64,000 nucleotides of DNA from Agathobaculum butyriciproducens (GTDB lineage Bacteria; Bacillota; Clostridia; Oscillospirales; Butyricicoccaceae). This document shows positions 34,168 to 42,735 of the stretch, piece by piece. Each line of letters starts with the position of its first letter. The first letter of the stretch is position 1. The position numbers were made by a program, and so were the translations under genes. The stretch spans positions 496,001 through 560,000 of the forward strand of contig QEKJ01000001.1 of NCBI GenBank assembly GCA_003096535.1. The letters are read 5' to 3'. The notes beneath the pieces were generated by a model. It saw only the letters and a list, made by a program, of their open reading frames with translations, was not told the origin of the DNA and searched no databases.

Positions 34168-34193
34168 AAAGGCAGACCCGACGGTCTGCCTTT
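34168..34193 (-). terminator. Terminator after the ferredoxin gene
   Basis: AAAGGCAGACC pairs with GGTCTGCCTTT over a short loop; on the minus strand TTTACATCG follows. Confidence 0.75.
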
Positions 34194-34205
34194 ACGCTTA
34201 CGTTC

Positions 34206-34394
34206 TCAGCTGACATGAATGACGGCCACCGGACAGCCGCCTGCGGCCTCCTGCGCACCCGCCTGCTCCTCTGCGGTCTCCGGCTGATGATGGACTTCGG
34301 CAAGGCCGTCCTCCGCAATGCGGAACACGGAAGGACAGGTTCCTTCACACAGACCGCAGGAAATACAGCCGTCTCGTTCGATTGTAATGTGCAT
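34206..34394 (-). CDS. Single-cluster [4Fe-4S] ferredoxin
   Basis: A 62-residue protein. Cys residues in GCISCGLCEGTCPSVF (three, CxxCxxxxC-like spacing) plus a distal CPV (QEAAGGCPVAV) fit a monocluster ferredoxin of the Thermotoga/Desulfovibrio type. It is acidic and cytoplasmic, and may donate electrons to Rnf or the hydrogenase. It lies 47 bp after ribokinase on the same strand, with GGAGTG before the ATG. Confidence 0.9.
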   Translation of the reverse strand: MHITIERDGCISCGLCEGTCPSVFRIAEDGLAEVHHQPETAEEQAGAQEAAGGCPVAVIHVS

Positions 34395-34441
34395 ACCGAT
34401 ACACTCCTTTCGGAAATTCAGTTTGCCCCGTTTCCGATGAT

Positions 34442-35344
34442 TTATGCGTGCCTGCGCAGAAATTCCCGTACTTCGTCTGCTGTCGGCACCGAGGGAGCCG
34501 CGCCTGTGCGCGAGACTGCGAGAGCGGATGCCGCCGAAGCCTCCTGCAGTGCGGTCTGCACCGATTTCCCTGCGCTGACCGCCGCAAGAAAGTATCCGCA
34601 GAAGGTATCTCCGGCAGCGGTGGTGTCCACGGCCTTTACCTTAAATGCAGGAAGCTGAAACCGACCTTCCTCTCCATCATACAGCACACCGTCCGCGCCG
34701 ACGGTCATAACGACCGACGCATTCGGATATTTTGCCCGCAAAGCCGTCAGCGTATCCTCGAAATCTGCATTTGCATCCGTTCCCGCAAGCTGTGCCGCTT
34801 CGATTTCATTCACCATAAACAGGCTGACGCACGCAAGCGGCAGCTTTTCGGTATTCTCCGGCACGGGAGACGGATTGAACACCACCCGCAGTCCCTTTTC
34901 ATGCGCACGGCGGATGATCTCCGGCACGAGGTTGACCTCATTCTGCAGCAGCACCCAGTCGTCCGGCTGCGCGGTGTCGAGCACCCGCTCGATATACTCG
35001 CTCGTCATGCTTCGGTTTGCGCCGCCGAACACGATAATCCGGTTCTGACCGGCGGCGCTTATCTCGATAACGGCATGTCCGGACGGCCCGTCCACCTCGC
35101 GCAGCAGCGAGGTATCCGCACCGGATTCCCGCAGCAGATCGGCCATAAAGCGGCCTTCCGCGCCGATCGCGCCCGCGTGCAGCACCTCTGCGCCCGCTCG
35201 AGCCGCTGCCAGTGACTGGTTGAGCCCCTTGCCGCCCGCAGCCACGGCATAGTCCTTCGCGGTGATGGTCTGTCCCGGCCGTACAAACTGCTCCACCTGA
35301 TATACCTTATCTATATTCAGCGAACCGAAATTGATGATGCGCAT
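34442..35344 (-). CDS. rbsK: Ribokinase (PfkB family)
   Basis: A 300-residue sugar kinase. N-terminal FGSLNIDKVYQV, the first PfkB signature AAGGKGLNQSLAAARAGAEV (about 36-55) and the second, DTTAAGDTFCGYFLAA (about 244-259), with the catalytic Asp in AAGD. It phosphorylates ribose at O5 or a related sugar. No ribose transporter is adjacent. The gene is divergent from the flavoprotein/hydrogenase operon. Confidence 0.87.
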   Translation of the reverse strand: MRIINFGSLNIDKVYQVEQFVRPGQTITAKDYAVAAGGKGLNQSLAAARAGAEVLHAGAIGAEGRFMADLLRESGADTSLLREVDGPSGHAVIEISAAGQNRIIVFGGANRSMTSEYIERVLDTAQPDDWVLLQNEVNLVPEIIRRAHEKGLRVVFNPSPVPENTEKLPLACVSLFMVNEIEAAQLAGTDANADFEDTLTALRAKYPNASVVMTVGADGVLYDGEEGRFQLPAFKVKAVDTTAAGDTFCGYFLAAVSAGKSVQTALQEASAASALAVSRTGAAPSVPTADEVREFLRRHA

Positions 35345-35450
35345 AGCTTCGCTCTCCTTCTCTTTTTCTGTCAGTATAGCATATCCGTTCTCCAGCCGCC
35401 ACTATAAGCAGCTTTTTATTGGTATTTTCTCCAAAATCGCTGAGTTACGA

Positions 35451-35479
35451 TTGACTTATCTGCCAAAAAGTTCTATTAT
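35451..35479 (+). promoter_or_regulatory. Promoter of the flavoprotein/hydrogenase operon
   Basis: TTGACT at 35451-35456 and TATTAT at 35474-35479, 17 bp apart. The transcript would start near 35486, which is the first base of an in-frame ATG, so that ATG would be leaderless while the TTG at 35516 has a full ribosome site. Confidence 0.75.
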
Positions 35480-35515
35480 TTTAATATGTTTCTACAAGAA
35501 AGGGAGGGGACTTTT

Positions 35516-37348
35516 TTGAGTCGTTTATCCATTGAAACGCCGGGCAAGGCTGAGACCGTCATTGCCGGCTTGTACCGCGATATCGAGCGGCGCATCAGCG
35601 CCAGTCCTCCGGGTCTGTGTCCGGTGGATATGTCGCTGTCGTTCCTGCGTCTGTGCCATGCACAGACCTGCGGCAAATGTGTTCCGTGCCGCATCGGTCT
35701 GGGGCAGTTGACCACTCTGCTCGAGCAGGTGCTGGACTCCACCGCAACACCGGAGACCATTGACCTGATCGAGAAAACCGCCCGTGTTATTCAGGATACG
35801 GCGGACTGCGCCATCGGCTATGAGGCTGCCCGCATGGTTCTGCAGGGCGTGCAGGGCTTTCGCGATGACTACCTCTCCCATGTGGAGAGCGGCCGCTGCC
35901 TGTTCGGCTGGGATCATCCGGTGCCGTGTGTGGCACTGTGCCCGGCCGGAGTGGATATTCCGGGCTACATTGCACTCGTGCGTGCCGGCCGTTACAATGA
36001 CGCCGTGCGCCTGATCCGCAAGGACAACCCCTTCCCGACCGTATGCGGCTATGTCTGCGAGCACCCGTGCGAGGCACACTGCCGCCGCAGCATGGTGGAC
36101 GATGCGGTCAACATCTGCGGCATCAAGCGTTTCGCGTGCGACCACGCGGACAACACCACGCCGCCGGATTCCGCACCTTCGACCGGCAAGCGCATCGGCA
36201 TCATCGGCGGCGGACCGGGCGGTCTGTCGGCGGCGTATTTTCTGTCGCTGATGGGTCACCAGGTCGTAGTCTATGACCAGCGTCCCAAGCTCGGCGGCAT
36301 GCTGCGCTACGGCATTCCGGATTATCGTCTGCCGCAGGACAAGCTGGATGCGGACATCGACTTCATCCTGTCCACCGGCATTGAGGTGCATACCGGCGTT
36401 TCCATCGGCCGCGATATTTCGTTCGCTGAGATTGAGAACCAGTACGATGCGGTTTACATCTCCATCGGTGCGCATAACGACAAGAAGATTGGCATTCCCG
36501 GCGAGGACGCAGTCGGCGTACACTCCGCGGTGCAGCTGCTCCGCGACATCGGCGAGGGCCGCGTGCCGGACTTCAAGGGCAAGCGCGTCTGCGTCATCGG
36601 CGGCGGCAACGTGTCGATGGATGCAACCCGAACCGCAATCCGTCTCGGTGCCTCCGCAGTAACGTGCGTCTACCGCCGGCGCGTGACCGATATGACCGCA
36701 CTCGCAGAGGAGATCGAGGAAGCACAGAGTGAAGGCTGCCAGATTCTCTCGCTGCAGGCGCCCGATCACATTGAGACCGATGAAACAGGCCGCGTTACCG
36801 CTCTGTGGACGCGTCCGCAGGTCATCGGCGCCTACGGCAAGGACGGTCGTCCGCGTCCCTACGATGCCGATCAGCCGCTGCTCCGCACACCGTGCGATGT
36901 CGTTATCGTAGCCATCGGCCAGTCCATCGACGCAAAGCCGTTCGAGCAGATCGCTCCGGTCGTGCGCGGCAAGATTCAGGCCGAATCCGACGCATTTGTG
37001 CCGAACACCCCGCATGTATTCGCGGGCGGCGATGCCGTTACCGGTCCGGCGACCGTTATCCGCGCGGTAGCCGCCGGCAAGGTGGCTGCGGCCAACATTG
37101 ACGCACACCTCGGCTTCCGTCACGTTATCAAGAGCGATGTTGAGATTCCGGCACCGCATCTGACCAACATGCCGGCCTGCGGCCGCATCGAGCTGCGCAG
37201 CAGACCCGCCGAGGAGTGCGTCGGCAACTTTGATCTGGTAAAGTGCGGCATGACCGAGCAGGAGGTTCATCAGGAGACCTCCCGCTGTCTGCGCTGCGAC
37301 CACTTCGGCTACGGTATTTTCAAGGGAGGGCGTTCTTCTAAATGGTAA
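35516..37348 (+). CDS. SfrB/GltD-like FAD-dependent oxidoreductase with NuoF-type 4Fe-4S domain
   Basis: About 610 residues. The N-terminus (about 20-90) is the NuoF C-terminal helical domain with a cluster motif CGKCVPCRIG and a distal Cys in DTADCAIG. Next come GltD-type 4Fe-4S ligands (CVALCPAGVDIPG, CGYVCEHPCEAHCRR), the FAD fold GIIGGGPGGLSAAYFLSLMG (about 225) and the NAD(P)H fold VCVIGGGNVSMDATRTAI with YRRR (favouring NADPH), GGDAVTGPATVI and a late CLRCDH. It probably transfers electrons between NAD(P)H and the hydrogenase encoded downstream, whose ATG overlaps its end by 7 bases. The start is TTG 35516 with GGAGGGG 8 bases upstream; ATG 35486 has none. Confidence 0.85.
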   Translation: MSRLSIETPGKAETVIAGLYRDIERRISASPPGLCPVDMSLSFLRLCHAQTCGKCVPCRIGLGQLTTLLEQVLDSTATPETIDLIEKTARVIQDTADCAIGYEAARMVLQGVQGFRDDYLSHVESGRCLFGWDHPVPCVALCPAGVDIPGYIALVRAGRYNDAVRLIRKDNPFPTVCGYVCEHPCEAHCRRSMVDDAVNICGIKRFACDHADNTTPPDSAPSTGKRIGIIGGGPGGLSAAYFLSLMGHQVVVYDQRPKLGGMLRYGIPDYRLPQDKLDADIDFILSTGIEVHTGVSIGRDISFAEIENQYDAVYISIGAHNDKKIGIPGEDAVGVHSAVQLLRDIGEGRVPDFKGKRVCVIGGGNVSMDATRTAIRLGASAVTCVYRRRVTDMTALAEEIEEAQSEGCQILSLQAPDHIETDETGRVTALWTRPQVIGAYGKDGRPRPYDADQPLLRTPCDVVIVAIGQSIDAKPFEQIAPVVRGKIQAESDAFVPNTPHVFAGGDAVTGPATVIRAVAAGKVAAANIDAHLGFRHVIKSDVEIPAPHLTNMPACGRIELRSRPAEECVGNFDLVKCGMTEQEVHQETSRCLRCDHFGYGIFKGGRSSKW

Positions 37349-39102
37349 ATCTGACGATCAATTCTATCCCGGTGACTGTACCGGAAGGCACCACCATTCT
37401 GGATGCCGCCGCCTCTGTCGATATCGAAATCCCCAGCCTGTGCTACCTAAAAGAGCTGAACGAAATCTCCGCCTGCCGCGTCTGCTGTGTCGAGGTCGAG
37501 GGCGAGGGCAAGCTGGTTCCCTCGTGCAACAACGTTGTGCGTGAAGGCATGGTCATCCGCACCAATTCTCCGCGTGCACTCGAGGCGCGCCGCGTCAATA
37601 TGGAGCTTATTCTCTCGCAGCACGACAACAAGTGCGCGACCTGTATCCGCTCGGGCACCTGCCAGCTGCAGAAGATTGCAAACGATATGGGCATTCTGGG
37701 TGTTTCCTACCCCACCGACCTTGCACGCGGCAAAAAGGCAGACTGGACGACCACGTTCCCGCTCTACCGCGATGTAAACAAGTGCATCAAGTGCATGCGC
37801 TGCATTCAGGTATGCGACAAGGTGCAGTCGCTGTCCGTCTGGGATATCAGCGGCTCGGGTGCGCGCACCACCATTGATGTTTCGGGAAACCGCGTGATCA
37901 AGCAGGCGGACTGCTCGCTGTGCGGACAGTGCATCACGCACTGTCCGACCGGCGCTCTGCGCGAACGCGATGACACGCAGAAGGCATATGCTGCGCTTGG
38001 CGATCCGGACCGCGTGACCATTGTGCAGATTGCTCCGGCCGTGCGTGCTGCATGGGGCGAAGCCTTCGGCATGCCGACCGGCAAGGCAACCGTCGGTCAG
38101 CTGGTGTCCGTTCTGCGCAAGCTGGGCGCAGATTATGTGTTCGACACCACGTTTTCCGCCGATCTGACCATCATGGAAGAGGGCACCGAGCTGCTCCAGC
38201 GTCTTCAGGCGGGCGATCTGGACAATCAGCCGATGTTTACCTCGTGCTGCCCGGGCTGGGTGCGCTTTTTGAAGTCGCAGTTCCCGGAAATGACCGGCCG
38301 TCTGTCCACCGCTAAGTCGCCGCAGCAGATGTTCGGCGCGGTCGGCAAGACCTGGCTGGCACACAACCTCGGCGTGGATGCGGACAAAATTTACAGCATC
38401 TCCATCATGCCGTGCATCGCAAAAAAGGCCGAGCGCGAGCTGCCGAGCATGGATTCGGCCGGTCACGGCAGCGATGTCGATCTGGTCATCACCACCCGAG
38501 AGCTGGCGCGCATGGCGCGTGCCGAGCACCTCGATGTGGAAAACATCGCGGAATCCGCGTTTGATTCTCCGCTGGGCGACGGCACCGGCGCAGGCGTTAT
38601 TTTCGGCGCGACCGGCGGCGTTATGGAGGCCGCGCTGCGTTCGGCGTACTTCCTCACCACCGGCGAAAATCCGTCGCCGGATGCATTCCGCGAGGTGCGT
38701 GACGACGGCACGATTTCTCCGCTGCCGTGGCGCGAAGCGACGTTCGAGCTGGCAGGCCGGACTGTGCGCTGCGCGGTAGCAAGCGGACTGGGCAACGCAC
38801 GTCAGCTTCTGCACTCGCTGCAGCGCCGTGAGGTACACTATGAGTTTGTGGAGATCATGGCATGTCCGGGCGGCTGTGCAGGCGGCGGCGGTCAGCCGGT
38901 GGACGGCACCGACCGCGAAAAGGCCGCCGACCGCGGCAAGGTTTTGTTCCGACTCGATCAGAATGCACCGCTGCGTTTTTCGCACGAAAATCCGGCGGTT
39001 CAGGCGTTGTACCGTGAGTATCTGGATGAGCCGTGCTCGCACAGAGCGGAGGAATTGCTGCATTGCGACCATTTCGCATGGCAGATGAACGCTTCCCGCT
39101 GA
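37342..39102 (+). CDS. [FeFe] hydrogenase, modular group A
   Basis: A 586-residue catalytic subunit. 2Fe-2S domain Cys 34, 45, 48, 62; His-Cys 4Fe-4S cluster His 94, Cys 98, 101, 107; two 4Fe-4S clusters Cys 148, 151, 154, 201 and Cys 191, 194, 197, 158. H-cluster motifs: TSCCPGW at 300-306, MPCIAKK at 356-362, ACPGGC at 507-512. The C-terminal small-subunit domain NPAVQALYREYL is fused. The order equals Clostridium CpI/HydA. No NuoE or full NuoF partner is nearby; the only partner is the overlapping SfrB-like gene, so it may evolve H2 from NAD(P)H, perhaps with ferredoxin (inference). Confidence 0.95.
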   Translation: MVNLTINSIPVTVPEGTTILDAAASVDIEIPSLCYLKELNEISACRVCCVEVEGEGKLVPSCNNVVREGMVIRTNSPRALEARRVNMELILSQHDNKCATCIRSGTCQLQKIANDMGILGVSYPTDLARGKKADWTTTFPLYRDVNKCIKCMRCIQVCDKVQSLSVWDISGSGARTTIDVSGNRVIKQADCSLCGQCITHCPTGALRERDDTQKAYAALGDPDRVTIVQIAPAVRAAWGEAFGMPTGKATVGQLVSVLRKLGADYVFDTTFSADLTIMEEGTELLQRLQAGDLDNQPMFTSCCPGWVRFLKSQFPEMTGRLSTAKSPQQMFGAVGKTWLAHNLGVDADKIYSISIMPCIAKKAERELPSMDSAGHGSDVDLVITTRELARMARAEHLDVENIAESAFDSPLGDGTGAGVIFGATGGVMEAALRSAYFLTTGENPSPDAFREVRDDGTISPLPWREATFELAGRTVRCAVASGLGNARQLLHSLQRREVHYEFVEIMACPGGCAGGGGQPVDGTDREKAADRGKVLFRLDQNAPLRFSHENPAVQALYREYLDEPCSHRAEELLHCDHFAWQMNASR

Positions 39103-39845
39103 GGGCACAAGAGGATAACAACCTACGGTTTTTACCCTCTTGTGAATCTCCCATTTCCCTTTTGGGATAGCACGGCGGCTGTTCAGAACTGAGACTATAA
39201 AGGAACGAGCGTACGGTTCCTCTTCCGCAGGGCGGACCTTTGGGTCCGCCCATTTCTTTTTCTTAGCCGCTCAAGCTGTTTTCGTACTGCTACACATGCG
39301 GTTAGTCTACGCTGGGTGCGGCACAAGGTGAATTGCCCGTAGGGCAAGAGAAGGTCCCCTGGGGGATAATAGTGCCGCACAATTCGTTGGCACGTTATAT
39401 AATAGACAGCACCTGCGAATTTAGATATTTAATACCATTTATCTTCGTAGGTGCCGTGCGTTACAACGTGCGAAAAAGTTGCGCAACACTCCTGCGTTGA
39501 TTGAACCACCTGTGTAGCAGCAAGGAATCCGGCACTGCGTAGAGGTAACGAAATGGGAGCACACTGTGCTCCCCTACGGTAGAAAAATCCTCTGCCGTTC
39601 CCCCTTTTTCGAAGCGGTCACCGCTCTCCGATTTTCGCCAGACTATCTAACAAGGGAAAGGCAGGAGTTCAAAGAGGAAGGGAAACCGCAGGTGTTCCTT
39701 CCTTTTTGCCCCTGCGGCGGGTGCCGCACTCTCCCGCGCTCCGCAGAGCGCAACTCTTTCGCTGAGATTCAGTGAAAAACTCCCCGCCCGTTAGGAACGA
39801 ACACGCCTGCGCAGTTCGCGTACCCCATCTATTCGGTGCAAAAAG
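39103..39845. repeat. Modular intergenic repeat, copy 4 (with a second, inverted part)
   Basis: The 786-bp gap between the hydrogenase and the LacI gene has no supported gene. The left half holds forward modules: CACAAGAGGATAACAACC/GGTTTTTACCCTCTTGTG hairpin, a GGGCGGACC-GGTCCGCCC palindrome, ACTGCTACACATGCGG, and GGTGCGGCAC...GTGCCGCACAA with GCACCTGCGAATTT. The right half (about 39500-39720) holds them inverted: GTGTAGCAG, GGGAGCACACTGTGCTCCCCTACGG, CTGCCGTTCCCCC, TTTTTCGAAGCGGTC and the AGAGGAAGGGAAACC/GGTGTTCCTTCC hairpin. Confidence 0.75.
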
Positions 39846-39853
39846 AGACAGAA

Positions 39854-39881
39854 AAACGGCACAGCCAACGCTGTGCCGTTT
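39854..39881 (-). terminator. Terminator after the LacI-type regulator
   Basis: AAACGGCACAGC pairs perfectly with GCTGTGCCGTTT over CAAC; on the minus strand TTCTGTC follows. Confidence 0.8.
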
Positions 39882-39888
39882 CGCTTAT

Positions 39889-40935
39889 TTATTCGATATT
39901 CTGTGCGCAGATAATGGAAATTTCCGAACCCTTATTACTGTTTTCCGGCTGAATATTCTTCTGCAGCAGGTCTGCGAGCAGGCGCAGCGGCTGGCTGCCT
40001 TGCCGGAACAGATCCTGTGTGATGGTCAGATCAAGCGAGCCGTCGAGCAGCATTTGCTTGCGGCGCGGCGACATATCATGTGCGATCACACGCACCTGCT
40101 GATCCATGCCTGCAGCTTTGAGTGCGTCCACGCAGCCGGTAACGCTGCGGTTTGCCATATAGATGGCCGCCGGCGGATTGTCTGACTGCAGCGCCGCCGT
40201 GACGCGGTTATAGGTCAAACGGTAGTCGTTATAGGTCTCCTCAATCTCGATCTGCGAGGAAGAGAAGCCCTTTTTCTTTAGATGCTCGCAGAAGCCGTCT
40301 AAACGGGTGCGGTGGCCATCGTACTCCAGATTACCCGCCATCGCCAGCACACGCGCGTTTTTCGGCACGCACTTGCTGAGCAGCTCGGCGGCAATACGGC
40401 CGCTTTGTGTGTAATTTTGACCTACAAAGCACAGACGGCGGCTGTTCGGCAGATCCGAGTTGAACGTGATGCACGGAATGCCCTGTTCGGCCAATTCTCC
40501 GATGCGTGCTTCGATCGAAATATCATTTAATGCACACAGTGCGATGCCCTGCGCACCCCAGTTTACCAGCTCGTCCAGCAGCTCGATCGTCTCGCGCGGA
40601 ATATCTGTTTCACAAGTGCACACACGCACCTCAACATCGCGCTTTTCCAGCTCGGAACGCGCAGCCTGAATGCCTCTCGGGACATCCTCGTGGAACGGAC
40701 CGCTCCAGTTTGGCAAAAGCACACCCAAACGCACAGGTTTGAGCGGCAGCTTTGCCTCTGCGGCCTGCCGATGCGCCTCCTTCGGAGAAAGATAACCGGT
40801 CTCCTGAATGGCATTCAGCACACGCGCACGCACATCCGCGCGCACATACGAACGATTATTTAATACACGGTCTACCGTGCCGCGGGAAACACCCGCAAGC
40901 TCAGCAATCGTTTGAATCGTTGGTCTTTTGTTCAT
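39889..40935 (-). CDS. LacI family transcriptional regulator
   Basis: A 348-residue regulator: N-terminal LacI helix-turn-helix (TIQTIAELAGVSRGTVDRVLNNRSYV, residues 6-31) and a periplasmic-binding-protein-like effector domain (about 70-330) with a GIALCALNDISIEARIGELAEQGIPCITFNSDLP stretch close to sugar and inositol binding proteins. It is divergent from the lipoprotein binding protein gene; both promoters carry the same 13-mer TATAATAAGCACA, so it likely controls itself and the inositol-type locus. AAGGTGAAGGAC precedes the ATG. Confidence 0.92.
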   Translation of the reverse strand: MNKRPTIQTIAELAGVSRGTVDRVLNNRSYVRADVRARVLNAIQETGYLSPKEAHRQAAEAKLPLKPVRLGVLLPNWSGPFHEDVPRGIQAARSELEKRDVEVRVCTCETDIPRETIELLDELVNWGAQGIALCALNDISIEARIGELAEQGIPCITFNSDLPNSRRLCFVGQNYTQSGRIAAELLSKCVPKNARVLAMAGNLEYDGHRTRLDGFCEHLKKKGFSSSQIEIEETYNDYRLTYNRVTAALQSDNPPAAIYMANRSVTGCVDALKAAGMDQQVRVIAHDMSPRRKQMLLDGSLDLTITQDLFRQGSQPLRLLADLLQKNIQPENSNKGSEISIICAQNIE

Positions 40936-40998
40936 AGTCCTTCACCTTTTCGTAATTACTCTTTAATATTATCCTGCATCTTTGCGATGTTTCTTTTC

Positions 40999-41066
40999 TC
41001 TGTGCTTATTATACCATATTTCTGTGCTTTGTGAAGACAGGATCTGTGCTTTCCTTCTTTCTGTGC
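40999..41066. promoter_or_regulatory. LacI promoter (minus strand) and TCTGTGC direct repeats
   Basis: TCTGTGC begins at 40999, 41021, 41043 and 41060, i.e. spacings of 22, 22 and 17 bp; the last is part of the palindrome TGTGCATTTGCACA. On the minus strand TATAAT (forward 41008-41013) with TTCACA 16 bp upstream forms the lacI promoter, and the repeats flank it. The 40936-41459 gap is otherwise AT-rich with a CTGTG/CACAG hairpin near 41158-41173. Confidence 0.6.
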
Positions 41067-41342
41067 ATTTGCACATACCGCTTTTGGCACAAGTTTTCCG
41101 ATATATCCGGTGCTTTATGCTCTATTTTTCATTTTTTTCAAAACTATGTGCGATATTCTGTGTTTTTCACAGAATGTGTGCTTTGTACGACATATACAAT
41201 TACACACATCGAACCTTGTGACTGCCCTTGTTTCCCGCATATTTGTTTTGTATTTTTCGATTTATACGCATTTTACGCGCATTTTATCCGCTTATTTTGA
41301 CATTTTTTCATTCGAACGATTTCCACACCGGCAAATTACCTG

Positions 41343-41415
41343 TTGACACTTTCGTACCCGCTCGCTATAATAAGCACATAAACAGCACATAGCACACAAT
41401 CGCACAGTGCTGAGA
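41343..41415 (+). promoter_or_regulatory. Promoter of the binding-protein gene with AGCACA boxes
   Basis: A consensus promoter: TTGACA 41343-41348, 17-bp spacer, TATAAT 41366-41371. It runs into AAGCACATAAACAGCACATAGCACAC, three AGCACA boxes about 10 bp apart at the expected start of transcription. The first 13 bases equal the lacI promoter in the other direction. Confidence 0.8.
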
Positions 41416-41459
41416 GAGAGACAAGAGAAGAAAAACGAAAAAAGAAAGGGAGACACACT

Positions 41460-42467
41460 ATGAAAAAGAGACTGTTAGCAGCCCTGCTCACCAGCGCCCT
41501 CGCACTCAGCCTGACCGCTTGCGGCGGCGGCACCGATTCTTCCGCAACCGACGGCGGCGACACCGCCTCCACCCATGACGGCCCGTACAAGATCAGCATG
41601 GTGCTCAAGACCAACGCTGCCGAGTTCTGGAACATTGTTCAGGCAGGCGCTGAGGCATATGAGGATGAGCACCCGGATCAGGTCAGCCTGGACATCAAGG
41701 GTCCTCCGGCTGAGACCTACTACGAGGAGCAGCTCAACACCATCCAGACCGACCTTGCGGTTGAGTCCTACGACGGTTACCTGATCGCTCCGCTGCAGTC
41801 CGAGGCTGTTGCAACCGCTATCGCAAACACCGACAAGCCGGTTGTAGCATACGATACCCGCATTGATTCCGACAAGTGCCTCGCATTCGTCGGCACTGGC
41901 AACAAGGAAGCAGCCAAGGAGGGCGGCAAGGCCGCTGTTGAAGCTGCAAAGGCAGCCGGCTGGACCGATATCAAGTGCATCGAGATCGCAGGCGTTCAGG
42001 GTGACGCAACCAACACCGCCCGCATGGAAGGCTACCGCGAAGGCGTAAACGAAGCCGGCGGCGAGTTCCTTGATGCAGAGACCCAGTACGCTAACGCAAC
42101 TGCTGACCTCGCTGTAACCGCGATGGAAGGCATCATGAGCAAGTATCCGGAAGGCGTTGCCATCATCTGCTCCAACAACGACGATATGGCGCTGGCAGCT
42201 GCCCGTACCGCAAAGGACAATCCGAACTATGCAAAAACCATCTTTCTCGGCTTTGACGGCCAGAAGTCCGCAGTAGAAGCCGTTCTGAACGGTGAGCTGA
42301 CCATGACCGCTGCACAGAACAACTTCGACATCGGCTACAAGGCAGTTGAGACCATCGTGAAGATCCTGAACGGCGAGGAGTACGGCGACGTAGACACCGG
42401 CACCGAGATCATCACCAAGGACAACGCACAGGCTCGTCTGGATAACTTCGCAGACTGGCTGAAATAA
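41460..42467 (+). CDS. Sugar/inositol ABC transporter binding lipoprotein (orphan)
   Basis: A 335-residue type-I periplasmic binding protein of the ribose/xylose/inositol group. Signal peptide with lipobox LTAC, lipidated Cys 21, and a Gly/Ser/Thr/Asp linker. Binding-fold marks are YKISMVLKTNAAEFWNIVQAGAEAYE, VAIICSNNDDMALAAARTAK and FLGFDGQKSAVEAVLNGELTMTAAQN. It should capture a sugar or cyclitol outside the cell. No ABC ATPase or permease follows, which is unusual; the sugar may be passed to distant ABC parts, or the protein may act as a sensor. AAGGGAGA lies 8 bases before the ATG. Confidence 0.9.
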   Translation: MKKRLLAALLTSALALSLTACGGGTDSSATDGGDTASTHDGPYKISMVLKTNAAEFWNIVQAGAEAYEDEHPDQVSLDIKGPPAETYYEEQLNTIQTDLAVESYDGYLIAPLQSEAVATAIANTDKPVVAYDTRIDSDKCLAFVGTGNKEAAKEGGKAAVEAAKAAGWTDIKCIEIAGVQGDATNTARMEGYREGVNEAGGEFLDAETQYANATADLAVTAMEGIMSKYPEGVAIICSNNDDMALAAARTAKDNPNYAKTIFLGFDGQKSAVEAVLNGELTMTAAQNNFDIGYKAVETIVKILNGEEYGDVDTGTEIITKDNAQARLDNFADWLK

Positions 42468-42468
42468 T

Positions 42469-42493
42469 TCCTTGAAATGCACGCATTTCAAGG
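42469..42493 (+). terminator. Hairpin directly after the binding-protein gene
   Basis: CCTTGAAATG pairs with CATTTCAAGG over CACG. It has no T-run and may limit read-through so that the binding protein is made in excess over IolG. Confidence 0.55.
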
Positions 42494-42580
42494 AGATGGG
42501 AAACACCGCGGCTTTGCCGCGGATGATTCCCGGGCGAAAATCAGCGTGTCGCACAGCGGCACACCGATTTTCTTACTTGT

Positions 42581-42613
42581 AAAAAAACGCAGATACATGC
42601 TCCGCGTTTTTTT
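42581..42613 (+). terminator. Rho-independent terminator before iolG
   Basis: AAAAAAACGC pairs with GCGTTTTTTT over a 13-base loop. A CCGCGG/CCGCGG hairpin lies just before it (about 42508-42523). Confidence 0.65.
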
Positions 42614-42735
42614 GTGAAGGCAACGCCTTCACGATTTAATACCGCCTGCGGCGGAAACTATGTATGGAAACGCGCTCCAACGCTTCATACAAACCTCTCT
42701 TTTTATTCCAAATGTTCATTTAAGGAGGAACACCC

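Noticed and set aside
39566-40185. Short open frames in the hydrogenase-LacI gap
   Set aside because: They run across palindromic repeat modules and into the 3' end of the LacI gene, with no ribosome sites and no family resemblance.
40982-41346. Overlapping Phe/Cys-rich open frames before the binding-protein gene
   Set aside because: The region is AT-rich and holds promoters and operator repeats; the frames are low-complexity and mutually overlapping.
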